In this document: positions 7,631 to 17,700 of the stretch, piece after piece
How positions within the stretch are numbered: the first letter of the stretch is position 1
Layout: each line of letters starts with the position of its first letter
DNA from: an uncultured Porphyromonadaceae bacterium
GTDB taxonomy: Bacteria > Bacteroidota > Bacteroidia > Bacteroidales > Muribaculaceae
Direction of reading: 5' to 3'
DNA: 21,174 nucleotides
NCBI GenBank assembly: GCA_947175225.1
Contig: CAMWLX010000016.1
Span: 1-21,174 of the forward strand
Position numbers and translations under genes: made by a program
The notes under the pieces: generated by a model
Databases searched by the model: none
What the model saw: the letters and a program-made list of their open reading frames with translations, nothing else
What the model was told of the DNA's origin: nothing

Positions 7631-8227
7631 CTATATCTTTTTGAGTTTCACAGTTCTCAATTTAGTTGATTTATTCGGGTTTACTTTTATATTTCTGATC
7701 ACTCTTCTTTCATACCCACTTTTTAATATCTCCAAATCATATATACCTTCCAGGACTTCTAAATTTTTTATAGGTGTTCGTCCTAATTCAATCCTATCTT
7801 TACCAGATATCAAGGTCACCACAGCCCCTGAAGGATCACTTGCGCACACAATGGTTCCTCTCTCGGTAGACTTATACAAAGTTGCTTCATAGGTGTGTTT
7901 TGACTGAATTTTAGGCATTCTAATCTGAAGTTTGTGTCCGGTCTGATCCACTATATCGAGCCTTGTTGTATTAGCACGCAAATACACATAATATATACCC
8001 GATTCGTAGCTTATGTCACCTTCAACATTGCCCACGAACTTCAACTCGGGAATAGTAGAATGCACCATCAACACTCCACACTCAAGTCCTTTAGAATCAA
8101 CACGAGGGTTACGGGCTGCGTACACATTCATCGGCATAAGTTCAACTTCTTTATCCAGACGAATAGCTTGTGCCACAATATCAAATGCATAAGATAAAAG
8201 AAGAAACGCAATAATTGATAACCGCAT
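7631..8227 (-). CDS. Exported PEGA-domain protein
   Basis: A signal peptide covers about residues 1-19. Residues 40-120 hold the shared N-terminal beta module (VDSKGLECGVLMVHSTIPEL, then VGNVEGDISYESGIYYVYL). Residues 124-198 form a PEGA domain with IELGRTPIKNLEVLEGIYDL and SGYERR, the usual GxTPI...G.y.l....GY pattern. PEGA domains are beta folds found in periplasmic and surface proteins; they bind or scaffold and are not catalytic. The gene lies 2 bases before the beta-barrel gene, so they are cotranscribed. The 135 bases upstream (8228-8362) show no clear promoter or terminator. Confidence 0.8.
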   Translation of the reverse strand: MRLSIIAFLLLSYAFDIVAQAIRLDKEVELMPMNVYAARNPRVDSKGLECGVLMVHSTIPELKFVGNVEGDISYESGIYYVYLRANTTRLDIVDQTGHKLQIRMPKIQSKHTYEATLYKSTERGTIVCASDPSGAVVTLISGKDRIELGRTPIKNLEVLEGIYDLEILKSGYERRVIRNIKVNPNKSTKLRTVKLKKI

Positions 8228-8362
8228 ATTAAAAGATATTTAATGAGTTTATACCGAATATTTCTTCTATAAGAAGCTGGAATTTATCCCTTCTCAAAAC
8301 AACGAAAACCTTTAGATTCAACTTTATAGTACTTATAAAATAATTTATTAAATTTGTATAAA

Positions 8363-8986
8363 TCACTTACCAAAGTTAAGTTTTACAGTTTTACTTCCTA
8401 AACCGCCAGCAACATTGACTGTACCCTCCAATTGCTTATATCCATGCGAATATGCTTTATATCCATACTCACCAAATGGTACAAGTTTCTGTGAGATGTG
8501 TTCTTTAACCTCCCACTTAATCCCGTCTACTATTATACTATCCAACGGCTCATCTGACTTAAAGGTTAAAATCCTTGATCCCAGTCCAACATTCTGTTTT
8601 TCGTGTTTTGGGAAAATTCGTAAAATATAAAACTCTCCACCTTTTACACCTCTCTTCGCATCATCAAATCTTGTAAAATCAATATCTAACGGAAGATTTC
8701 CTTCACTATAAAGTCTAATGTGTCGAGATCCATCACATAAGTAAAGAATACTTCTATTGTTATGCTTCTCAATGCCACTTATTGCATTACCCTCAACTTC
8801 TACAAATTTAATATTATCTGCTATGATCTCAATTTGAGCTGTAACATCATTATTCAAATCAAATTTTTCTGGCAAACTTAGAGAAGAGTCTGGATTGTGT
8901 ACCCTTTCAATAGAGTACACAATCTCTTCTCCTTTTATATTAAGCGCAACATAAAACAGTGTCAAAAGGCAAAGTAAACGAACCAT
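8363..8986 (-). CDS. Exported protein with shared beta module and PEGA-like end
   Basis: The frame is open further upstream (9055), but the ATG at 8986 gives a good signal peptide (MVRLLCLLTLFYVALNIKG) and starts one base after the WG gene's TAA at 8988-8990. The 207-residue product contains a version of the shared beta module (FDLNNDVTAQIEIIADNIKF, then VEGNAISG, then SILYLCDGSRHIRLYSEG). A PEGA-like C-terminal region follows (LDSIIVDGIKWEV, then VPFGEYGYKAYSHGYKQLEG). The PEGA signature is weaker than in 7631-8227. It is probably periplasmic or surface attached and part of the same assembly as its neighbours. Confidence 0.75.
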   Translation of the reverse strand: MVRLLCLLTLFYVALNIKGEEIVYSIERVHNPDSSLSLPEKFDLNNDVTAQIEIIADNIKFVEVEGNAISGIEKHNNRSILYLCDGSRHIRLYSEGNLPLDIDFTRFDDAKRGVKGGEFYILRIFPKHEKQNVGLGSRILTFKSDEPLDSIIVDGIKWEVKEHISQKLVPFGEYGYKAYSHGYKQLEGTVNVAGGLGSKTVKLNFGK

Positions 8987-8987
8987 T

Positions 8988-11126
8988 TTACAAATTCTTT
9001 CTATAAATCTTTTCCCACTTTCCGGCTTTATCTCTTGCATAGCAGACCCCATCAACGAATGGTGTTACAGCAGTATATTTCATAGGAACTACGACATCGC
9101 CTTTATTATTGATAAATCCATAAAGATCACCGATATTAATAATAGCTACGCCCTCACTAAACCTATAATCTTTAATAATTTCACTATAATAATCATCGGA
9201 TGAACATTGTCCAGTAGCAATAATATCACCATTCATATTTAAGTATCCGTACTGACCAGTATCAACATCAGGCTCATAACTTTTCCCACTATCTATGAAT
9301 ACTTCATATAGAATCATATCATTATGTATATCTCTAACATGAATGTCTTCTGGTAAGGACATAATCAGTTCCAGATTCTTATCATAAATGTCTTTCACTC
9401 CGGAATTATTCTCACATAAATAATATAAATCACCATTACCTTCTCCAAGAATATAAATATTATTATATTTACCTAAAGGTATTACCTGATTACCATTTTT
9501 ATCATATATGCCAGTTGTTCCTTGTCGATCTTGCACATTGATTATATCCGCATTTTCATAAATCATCAAATTACAAAGATCAAGAGATTTGCTATCAAGC
9601 AAAGCTTTTCCATTTTTGTCAATAATATATACCACCCCATCCGCGTATACCATAGCTACTCCATTCTTAAAATTCATTGAGTTCTCAAGTTCATTAGCAC
9701 GTAAAACAGAATTGTCCCCTATACTTTCAAAAACTTTTCCACTCAATTTTTGGGGATTGTCATAAATAGCTGGAATTATAAGATCTGTCTGAGGATTCAT
9801 AAATCCTATTTTTCCTGTTTTCACATCTTTTACTGGGAACAATCCCCCATGGACTTTAATGTCGTCAACGAAAGAACCCCAAACTTCATATCCATAAGGA
9901 AGATCCTTTTCATTTCCATGTCTATCAATGACACCAAATACCTTACAATCACGGTTAGGATAAGCACGATAATTATCAAGGAAAAGAGAATATCCTTCAT
10001 TAAAGGGATAAAACTCATGCTTCTTCTCTGCCGGACATATAAGTTGCTTATTTTTATAATCGTAAAGATCATAACATTTATCCCGCAACAATAAGGAAGC
10101 AACCCCATCATTACATTCAATTCTCTCAAAAACAGTGGGGATAATCAATTGTCCATTTTCATCCAAAGCGCCCCATTTTCCATTTTTCCTAACTTCTATA
10201 ATCTTTTCTTTTAAATAAGGTGTTTGCACCCAATCGTACTCACATGGTACGACCAATCCTTTTCCAGGAGCATATAGTCCATTTAATGACTTATCATTAT
10301 CGCCACTTCTATTTTTCTGCCATACCGAGTAATATCCATTTAATAAAGATTCTACATTAACTCTATCAAATTCACATGGTACTATCACAGAGCCTGCTAA
10401 ATCAGACACTCCTTCTTTTCCATTATTGCTGACTACTGAAATTCCCCATCTTTCATACCATCCGGCAGTATCTCCGCCTGGGGTAGCCATTTCAACTTCT
10501 ACAAGATCAAGTTCTGTCTTATATAAAAGAAGATCAATTGAATTATTCTTATTTGATTCTATATTGACTATCGTATCATTCATAGTATAACCCTTCTGAT
10601 AAGGCACAGAGATACAATATGAGCCAGGAGAGATTGATTCTATTGACAGAGGTGTTTCTCCCATTGGAACACCATCAACCAAAACAACAATCCCATCTTG
10701 ATTAGCAGTGATCGAAGCTGATGTATTTGAATTTGAATCGGAATTGCTTTTGTTTTTCAAGATTACCCGATATGTTTTCTTTCCCTCAATAGAGATACCA
10801 TAATCAGAGAAATTAATCTTTTCAAATTCTCCATTAATTTTATAAGATATAGAAGGTGTGCCTTCCTTTAAATACATTGTGTATTCTCCAGGAAGCTTGG
10901 AAACTTCTCCTTGTATATCATTAAAAGTAACATTATCAATAGAGGGGATATTAAACTTAAGAATAGCGCAAGGTTTTCCTTCCCCATCGGTCTTAGCATT
11001 AGTACGAGCGGAAATATCATTTAACAATTCCACAACCTGTGAGACCCTATACTCAGATGCAACTACAATAAGCATCCACGCATTAAGGATGATTAAAGTC
11101 AATACTCTTATCATATTATTTATCAT
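8988..11126 (-). CDS. Large exported PEGA plus WG-repeat protein
   Basis: The 712-residue protein begins with a signal peptide; ATG 11126 or 11114 are both possible, the latter giving MIRVLTLIILNAWMLIVV. Residues about 45-125 hold the shared beta module (GEGKPCAILKFNIPSIDNV, then LPGEYTMYLKEG). Residues about 138-202 are a PEGA domain (VLVDGVPMGETPLSIESISP). From about 221 to the end there are eight or nine WG repeats, such as RKNGKWGALDENGQLIIPTV, GFMNPQTDLIIPAIYD, and LYGFINNKGDVVVPMKY. WG repeats form solenoid or propeller-like binding surfaces and are not known to be enzymatic. The 147-base gap upstream (11127-11273) has no clear promoter or terminator. The role is likely scaffold or ligand binding in the periplasm or at the cell surface. 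Confidence 0.85.
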   Translation of the reverse strand: MINNMIRVLTLIILNAWMLIVVASEYRVSQVVELLNDISARTNAKTDGEGKPCAILKFNIPSIDNVTFNDIQGEVSKLPGEYTMYLKEGTPSISYKINGEFEKINFSDYGISIEGKKTYRVILKNKSNSDSNSNTSASITANQDGIVVLVDGVPMGETPLSIESISPGSYCISVPYQKGYTMNDTIVNIESNKNNSIDLLLYKTELDLVEVEMATPGGDTAGWYERWGISVVSNNGKEGVSDLAGSVIVPCEFDRVNVESLLNGYYSVWQKNRSGDNDKSLNGLYAPGKGLVVPCEYDWVQTPYLKEKIIEVRKNGKWGALDENGQLIIPTVFERIECNDGVASLLLRDKCYDLYDYKNKQLICPAEKKHEFYPFNEGYSLFLDNYRAYPNRDCKVFGVIDRHGNEKDLPYGYEVWGSFVDDIKVHGGLFPVKDVKTGKIGFMNPQTDLIIPAIYDNPQKLSGKVFESIGDNSVLRANELENSMNFKNGVAMVYADGVVYIIDKNGKALLDSKSLDLCNLMIYENADIINVQDRQGTTGIYDKNGNQVIPLGKYNNIYILGEGNGDLYYLCENNSGVKDIYDKNLELIMSLPEDIHVRDIHNDMILYEVFIDSGKSYEPDVDTGQYGYLNMNGDIIATGQCSSDDYYSEIIKDYRFSEGVAIINIGDLYGFINNKGDVVVPMKYTAVTPFVDGVCYARDKAGKWEKIYRKNL

Positions 11127-11273
11127 ATTATTTAATTTTCTACTAAATCAAATAGAGCAATATTCCTTGTACTGTGTGATCTTATCATTCTCGTACATAA
11201 AATTTAGAGAAAGATAACGTATATGAAAGTAATCAACTGAAATTTTCTCCAACTCAAAAATTAATTGATTCCA

Positions 11274-12251
11274 TTATATTCCTTCAATTGAGTTAAGATC
11301 GAATATCTCTTCTTCCGGGAGAGGCTGAGTCTTACCCTTGTCAAGATACATCGGCTGCCACGTGCGGACGTGGATCTGTGGCTTATCAGGATTCGTGAAG
11401 TCCCATACCATGAATACATATCCTTCGTCGCTATAGTTTGAAGCATTCCAATTCTGGACAACACGAACTCCATATATGTTTGGGTTAATTCCATGTCTCT
11501 TAATCTGAACATCCTCAAACTCCACATTTATATATCTGACGTTGCTGAAAATTCTCTTTAGATTAGTGAGATACTGCTCCTTGTTCTGCTTTGTATATTT
11601 CACTTGCGGTAGAGATACTGAGAGACCATCAGTCTTTTTGCTTGGTGTTATGACCTTTCCTGTTATAATGAGTGCATCATCGGAAAATACTTGATTCAGA
11701 AACTGGATATCCTTCTGATTGTAGGAAGTGCGAAAACGCTCAACATAATCAAGGATCTCAAGACGGCGCTCCATATCCTTAAGCTGGATACCCTTTTCCA
11801 TAATTTGCTTATAGGTATTATTTTCTATCGAAAAATATACCGATGTAATTTTCCCGGCTCGATCAAAGTTTATGACAGCTTCCTTATAGTCAGTATCAGC
11901 CCCAACGTCCTGCGGAAGAATCTGTAGCGGAATATTTCTAATCTGAAATCCTTCTCCTGTATTAAGAAGAATTTCCCCTATATACTGATCTTCCGGACGG
12001 AAATGAACATTTTCCCAGAGCATCTCAATAGACATCTGCCCATCATCAGCCACTATATTATTGAGATGCAAAGCACGGTCTTCAGAATAAGCATTACATA
12101 CCTCGGAAAGAAACTTTGAAGCATTAGTCTCAATGGCAGATTTGAGCTGCGAATTGTCAACGCCATCGATTATCTCTACATCTACCTGTGCCCGAACCGA
12201 GAAGAAACAAAGCAGAATTAATGTTAAAAATGTTTGTTTTCGAAAGTTCAT
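11274..12251 (-). CDS. Exported NTF2-like protein
   Basis: A signal peptide is clear (MNFRKQTFLTLILLCFFSVRA). The first half has no recognised family. The C-terminal half, residues about 165-310, has the shape of an NTF2/SnoaL fold: helices around LEILDYVERFRTSYNQKDIQ, then FSDDALIITGKVI, YLTNLKRIF, and strands through VVQNWNASNYSDEGYVFMVW and IHVRTWQP. NTF2-like domains make a cone-shaped pocket and serve as binding or, less often, catalytic modules; no catalytic residues can be named here. It starts 6 bases after the preceding gene and is tightly linked to it. Confidence 0.75.
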   Translation of the reverse strand: MNFRKQTFLTLILLCFFSVRAQVDVEIIDGVDNSQLKSAIETNASKFLSEVCNAYSEDRALHLNNIVADDGQMSIEMLWENVHFRPEDQYIGEILLNTGEGFQIRNIPLQILPQDVGADTDYKEAVINFDRAGKITSVYFSIENNTYKQIMEKGIQLKDMERRLEILDYVERFRTSYNQKDIQFLNQVFSDDALIITGKVITPSKKTDGLSVSLPQVKYTKQNKEQYLTNLKRIFSNVRYINVEFEDVQIKRHGINPNIYGVRVVQNWNASNYSDEGYVFMVWDFTNPDKPQIHVRTWQPMYLDKGKTQPLPEEEIFDLNSIEGI

Positions 12252-12257
12252 ATGAAT

Positions 12258-12998
12258 TTATTTAGGAATTGTAAACCAATAAGCCGATGATGAAGAATAA
12301 TTTGACGGATCAACGTCCTTACCGGTCGTGACGTCTTTCCATCTTCCATCTTCGACGTGAATATAATCCGTAACGGATGTTCCTCTGACAATTGCTATAT
12401 AAAAATCGTCAAGACTTGATATCGGAAATGCAGCGGCTCCTGACACTTTTCCTTCCTTGCGCATCTTAATCAACGCCTCTTGCAAAGAATTATAATCAGT
12501 ATTATTGATTATATTTGCAACAATTGGATTCATCGGAACTTCTATCTTTTCTACTATCGTCACTGTATCTGTTACGACAACCGGGGGCTGTGAGTATGGA
12601 ATTATTTCGTATGAGTCAGTCTCTGTCTTAGCGATCACCATAGCATTTGACGAATTGTCCAGTGACTTTAAATCCGATTTTTTTACATACAGAAACACAC
12701 GATAGCGATTATCTGAAATCCGGGAATCGAGTCGTTGATAGATACTTGCCACTTCAGGCACGAATACTGCATCTGGAGACTTCTTTTTAGTTTCTTGTAT
12801 ATAAGAAGTTATCTTCTCCGTCAACAATTCAAGAGCCTTATCATAAGCTTCCTGCTCAGTAGAGGCACGGCAATCAGCCGATAAGTAGTTGTGAATATCC
12901 CGGCTGATTTTGCTCATCGTACGGTCTGTGTTGACATCTGCCCGTAAGCTACAAAACATAGACAAAAGTATGTAGATTATTATGAATCTTGTTTTCAT
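12258..12998 (-). CDS. Exported protein with an LPP20/FlgT-like N-terminal domain (tentative)
   Basis: A signal peptide covers residues 1-20. Residues about 30-112 have the pattern of a small alpha/beta domain, ADCRASTEQEAYDKALELLT followed later by RYRVFLYVKKSDL. This resembles the LPP20/FlgT N-terminal fold (many short Ala-rich helices, then an edge strand), but the assignment is by eye. After a Pro/Val-rich linker (QPPVVVTDTVTIVEKIEVP) a second compact domain follows with YNSLQEALIKMRKEGK and WKDVTTGKDVDP. The ATG overlaps the previous stop by 4 bases (ATGA), so translation is coupled. It is probably a periplasmic structural component. Confidence 0.65.
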   Translation of the reverse strand: MKTRFIIIYILLSMFCSLRADVNTDRTMSKISRDIHNYLSADCRASTEQEAYDKALELLTEKITSYIQETKKKSPDAVFVPEVASIYQRLDSRISDNRYRVFLYVKKSDLKSLDNSSNAMVIAKTETDSYEIIPYSQPPVVVTDTVTIVEKIEVPMNPIVANIINNTDYNSLQEALIKMRKEGKVSGAAAFPISSLDDFYIAIVRGTSVTDYIHVEDGRWKDVTTGKDVDPSNYSSSSAYWFTIPK

Positions 12999-13963
12999 TG
13001 GAATTCTTCAAAAAGAGATTTTAGGTTATCAAGACGAACATAGCTGTGCATCCTTGCATTGGCTTTAGAAAAAGCCGAGATAGTATTCACTGGAATATCT
13101 ATAGTAATGATATGTGCAAAACCACCGAAGCGATTCAACCATACATACAGTCCTTTGACCATATCCCCGTCATATTCCTCCACACCCCAATATGGAACAC
13201 TTCCTTCAGAAGACAATATTCTGAACAACTTTCCAAAATCAATCGTAACGGACTCTGACTGATAGCCATATCTATCCATTTTGAGATTGATTGCAATCGG
13301 TTCAGGAGAATAGCCGGTCAACATATAATTAGAGATACACTCCAAAGGGTATTTTGGTGAATTCACAAGCAGCTCACATACATTTGAAATGGAATCAAGA
13401 GGCTGGTAAACTACCTGATGGCTCATGCGAGGAGTGATATAGTATCCCAAATCACGCACATAAAATGGAGAATATTCTATCCTTCTAAGCTTTGACATAT
13501 CTTCTTGAGGAACAGCCTCCACCGCGTTCTCAATATCCTGGGCTTTAAGTTTGGATAGCATCACATCTTCAAGCTCCACCTTATTTGAGAACGTCAGAAG
13601 GTCTATCCTCGAAGGAAAAGAGCACTCGACCAAGAGATTTCCATCCCTCCTCCATTGGGCGCTATACAGTCCGTCGGTGAGAGACAGGGAAAACTCCTCT
13701 TCACCTGTAAGAGATTTAAAACGGGAATCATTTCCTACCCTATATTTTAGGCCTCTCTCCCTGGTCTGTCTTAGAGAGTCTCCCACTGATTCGATGCCGG
13801 AATACTTTAACAATTCATGGTAATGGTCCAGAAATTTATAAGCAAGCTCAAAATCTTCTGAATCTCTAATATAATCAGGAACGACAGATGGTCTTCCCCA
13901 CATCAGAGATGTGGAGAAGACAAATGTAAGACTTATTGCTGTTAAATAATGAAGAAACTTCAT
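12995..13963 (-). CDS. Exported protein of unknown function
   Basis: The chosen start is ATG 13963, which overlaps the MORN gene's stop by one base (TGATG); an upstream TTG at 13966 is less likely. Residues 1-22 form a signal peptide (MKFLHYLTAISLTFVFSTSL). The rest of the 322-residue protein is not recognised. It is beta-rich with charged surface segments and no cysteine pair that suggests metal binding. Strands are suggested near LYSAQWRRDGNLLVECSFPS and KGLYVWLNRFGGFAHIITID. Its position between the MORN adaptor and the LPP20-like gene, with overlaps on both sides, places it in the same complex or pathway. Confidence 0.75.
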   Translation of the reverse strand: MKFLHYLTAISLTFVFSTSLMWGRPSVVPDYIRDSEDFELAYKFLDHYHELLKYSGIESVGDSLRQTRERGLKYRVGNDSRFKSLTGEEEFSLSLTDGLYSAQWRRDGNLLVECSFPSRIDLLTFSNKVELEDVMLSKLKAQDIENAVEAVPQEDMSKLRRIEYSPFYVRDLGYYITPRMSHQVVYQPLDSISNVCELLVNSPKYPLECISNYMLTGYSPEPIAINLKMDRYGYQSESVTIDFGKLFRILSSEGSVPYWGVEEYDGDMVKGLYVWLNRFGGFAHIITIDIPVNTISAFSKANARMHSYVRLDNLKSLFEEFQ

Positions 13964-14718
13964 CAACCGGCTTTCCCTATTATGACAGCTTCTTTGCTAC
14001 CATCCTTTTTAAACCAACGGCCTTGCACTAAGTGACCGTTATCCCACTCTCCTACGATATACTCTCCGGGCTGAGCCACACGGCCTTTAGGGTCACGAGA
14101 ATCAATGGTCTGCGATGTAGAGTAAGTGAGTGTGCCAGTACCATGGGGTTTCCCGTTTTTCATGCCACCTGTCCAAGTTCCATAGCTGAGCTTGTGAGAA
14201 GCGGATTGAGTTGCTTTGGAAGTAGTAGGTGCAGGGGTAGCCTTTGCAACCGATTTTGCAACGGGAGCGGGAGCTGGATCAACAGCCGGACTTTCAACAA
14301 CCTCTGCAGGAACAACCTCAGACAATTCGACAATAGTATCCTCTGTTTGAGGAAGATTCTCCTGACCTTCTATTTTAATAACGAGTGTGTCATTGCGATT
14401 GGCAATCTCTTCTTTCTTCACATCGACAGAATCGACCGGAGCTGTTTCTGTAACCATTGGATCAATTTCCTTTTCCTCACTTTTACTGCCAATCAAAGCG
14501 AATACTATCGCCCCGATTATCCCAAGAGCAACAACTGAGCCTCCGATGATGAACAACATCTTATTGCTGCTCTTCTTTTTCCCAGATTGAAGAGGTTCAA
14601 GAGGATGACCACACTCCGGACACACAAAATCATCAAATTCGTCTACCTCTATAATTTCATCTTTATCAGCCTTAGAGCATCCATCATAGTTGGAACATCT
14701 GCCTTTCTTTATAGCCAT
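13963..14718 (-). CDS. Zinc-ribbon, transmembrane, MORN-repeat adaptor
   Basis: The 251-residue protein has three clear parts. Residues 1-40 hold a zinc-ribbon-like cysteine set (C8, C14, C33, C36, the last pair in FVCPECGHPL). One transmembrane helix spans about residues 53-77. A long Pro/Ala/Val-rich linker (about 85-175) leads to two MORN repeats: YGTWTGGMKNGKPHGTGTL near 179-197 and YIVGEWDNGHLVQGRWF near 220-236. The expected topology is ribbon in the cytoplasm and MORN repeats in the periplasm, although no signal peptide precedes the helix. MORN repeats are beta-hairpin arrays that bind lipids or proteins. The gene lies 10 bases after the tubulin gene. It is a natural link between the cytoplasmic GTPase and the exported proteins encoded next. 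Confidence 0.85.
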   Translation of the reverse strand: MAIKKGRCSNYDGCSKADKDEIIEVDEFDDFVCPECGHPLEPLQSGKKKSSNKMLFIIGGSVVALGIIGAIVFALIGSKSEEKEIDPMVTETAPVDSVDVKKEEIANRNDTLVIKIEGQENLPQTEDTIVELSEVVPAEVVESPAVDPAPAPVAKSVAKATPAPTTSKATQSASHKLSYGTWTGGMKNGKPHGTGTLTYSTSQTIDSRDPKGRVAQPGEYIVGEWDNGHLVQGRWFKKDGSKEAVIIGKAG

Positions 14719-14728
14719 AACTAATATA

Positions 14729-17700
14729 TTAGAGTAGTTTCAATTCATTGGAAAATATCTTGCGGCATTCATCCTGGGCTTCCTTGAAGCCCCTTGCCAT
14801 CGGATTGCCACCATACGAAGGAAGGACAAACTCCTTGAGCATCGTAATCATTTCCTGCTGGAGTTTTTTCTTACTGTCATTGCTACGATAATTGGCGGTA
14901 AGCTGAGCTTTAACCTCGTGATCTATCTTTAGAGCCAGATCAAAATCTCCCTTCACATGATCAAGGATAGAAACAAAATCCTTCCCACCAGCTTCAGTAT
15001 ATACATCAAACCCCCATTCATCGGTTGTCACCAAAGCATGATACTTACGCTGAGTCTCAGGATCCTCCACTTCCTTAATGATGCCGAGAGCCTTTCCCAA
15101 GATCACGGAGGGAAGGAACTTAGTTCCAATCTCCTGCTGACTCATCTCAAAGAGAGACGGAAGTTCCTGACTGAACGTCTCGGTGTGAAGTACATACTTA
15201 TTCATCTCACCCTCTTTTGAATCTGAAGTTGCCTTAAGATAAGCCTCCCTTATAGTCTTCACATTGTCTATGTGCCTAAGAGGGAAACCCGACTTTGCAG
15301 CCACCACCACTATCTCATTGACCTTTGGATTGACAGAAACATCTTCAGAACGGTTGAATCCCGGACAAGCCTCAGCAAAAGCTGTGATAAAGCGCTCCCT
15401 AAAACCATTTGGATCTTCTGGCATCTCCGGGAGAGCCAGCTGAAGCATCGAGCGAGTGTTTGTCACCTTGCCTCCTGTAGACTTACTTACTTCCTGAGAA
15501 TTGAACTGAAGGAAAGTTTTTGAAGCCTTCACAAGCTTCTCAGCAAAAGCCTTCAGCTTTTCATTAGTATTCAACTCCTCATGCAGTTTCTCAAGTATAT
15601 TGACATTCAACACCTTGTAGCGAGAATTCGCGATAGCGAGCTCATCCACTTCCTGAGCTACATTAATCGAGCAGATTCTTAAGATCTCATCCACGACAGC
15701 ATCTACACCAAGGCGGTTGGTAATATTAGAGAAATAACGTGCTTCTTCATTGCCGAGCAGATTGAGGATAGCGTTTCTGATTGCAGCGGCATTTGCAAGT
15801 TGTTTATCCTTGTTGCGCACTAAACTATCTGTCATCTCTACTACCATATCTCGGTTGTATTCCTTTAGATTGATATCGGACAGAACTGATCTTTCTGTGC
15901 AACGGTTTCCGGCTTCGCGCGTAAATTCTTCATATATGTCGTTGAGCATCCTCTCCCAATCCTTAATATTAGCCTTCAAAGATTCCAGTTCTTGAAGAAT
16001 AGCGCTCAGCATACCAAGTTCATAGTCGTATGCCACGAGCATTGTATTTGCGATATGAAGCTGGGTCTCTCCGGATGCAAAATCATTAAATACATTTTCA
16101 GGCTTGCTCTTAAAGAGTTTTCCGAAGAATCCGATATTATTCCACTCATCTCGTATCTCCCTGAGCTGACCTTTGATCTTCTTAATCCTCTCTGTGAGCT
16201 GAGATTTCTTTTTAGGGATATCGGTCATAATTCGTTCGCGACAATCCTCATCAAGGATACGGACAAATTCCTCTGCTTCCATTGCGCTCATATCTCCATT
16301 TGCCCATTTATCGAACAACTGACGTTCTACACCACGCACAAGATCCTTGGCGTACTTGAATCGTTCCTTATCCTGAATCTCATAGAAACGCTTGACACCA
16401 TGAGTGCGGAAACCGGAATCGAAATATTCATCCATCTTATGTACGAAGGTACCGAGCCATTCCTCACGATCTTTCTCATCAAGAATCTTCTGTATGAAAC
16501 GCTCTTTATGACCATTCCAAGTCTTTGAGATATCTTTCCATAGCTTAGAAGTCTCAGTCTCCACAATAGGCCTGGAAAGTGTCAGATACTCATCAGTCAT
16601 CCTGTTTGCCTCACGTCCTTCCTTTGATCTTATCTTATCGTTAAGGCCGACGCCGATTGCCTCTCGAGTAATCTCTCCAAATCCTATGCCTTCTTCCCAA
16701 GAATTGAAGAGCATCTGGCGAGCTCCCTGCTGAGCATTACGAAACGTCATAAACTCCTGAATCTCAGTCTCCGGATATATCACGCGAGTGACTCCAAAGC
16801 TCATAAACCTACGGCTGCGGTTGCGACGACCGGCTGCATCTACTTCCGGCTCAGCGCCATCATTTTCATTTGTTTCAAGCCTACGCATCTTGGTGTTAGA
16901 ACCATCCGCACCTGCACTGACTGTCTTATGAAAAAGGAAATCAGCCACCATTTTAGGCACACCGGTTCCAAGATCAAGAATATGACCGTTCTCGTTGGTA
17001 TTCGAGAAAAGATAAGCTACTTCAAAGGGTTTGTCACTGTCAATTCTCTTACTCGAGCCATCTATATTTTTCTCACCGGCAACGTCGACCGGGAGGTATT
17101 GACCGACACTCATGGCGTTAAGCTCCATAAGTGCTGCATAACCGTTGGCTTGATAAAAGCCGGAGTTGTGGGAAGCATTAGCTATGGTATTCTCAGGCAC
17201 ATACAGATAAAGGTGAACGGAATATTTGGTTCCACTTATATTGTAAGGATAATGCTTACGGATCTGAGCTATCATATCAATGATGGAACCGGATCCTGTA
17301 CCTCCCGCGAGCCCTGCCACGATATGAAAATGTACATCAGCCGTATTGGAGCGAGTGGTAAGGTTTCTCACAGCATTTTCAAGCGACTGCACAACTCCTC
17401 GCTCCCCATTTACATGATTTGCAAAAAGAATTCGTCCAAGTCTTCTTCTTTGACCTCCTATTCCAGCATCAATCAGTTTTCCGAGCGAGGATTCAATCAT
17501 CGGGACATCATCTCGGCTGATAAAGCTATTAAGTGTAGGATAGTGATTAATTTCCTGTAGCATCGACAGGCTAATTCCCTGCGTAGAAACCTTCTGAGCT
17601 GAAGAAAGGGAGACATCATTGCCGAGTACTTTCCATTGATGCTTGGAATTAAGATCGTCATCTGACGAATCCACATAGAGATAATCCACAAATACATCAT

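Noticed and set aside
9830..10129. Minus-strand 99-residue ORF inside the WG-repeat gene, and 11261-11527, 16327-16566 and 17497-17778 inside other genes
   Set aside because: Same-strand shadows in other frames of larger genes with clear domains.
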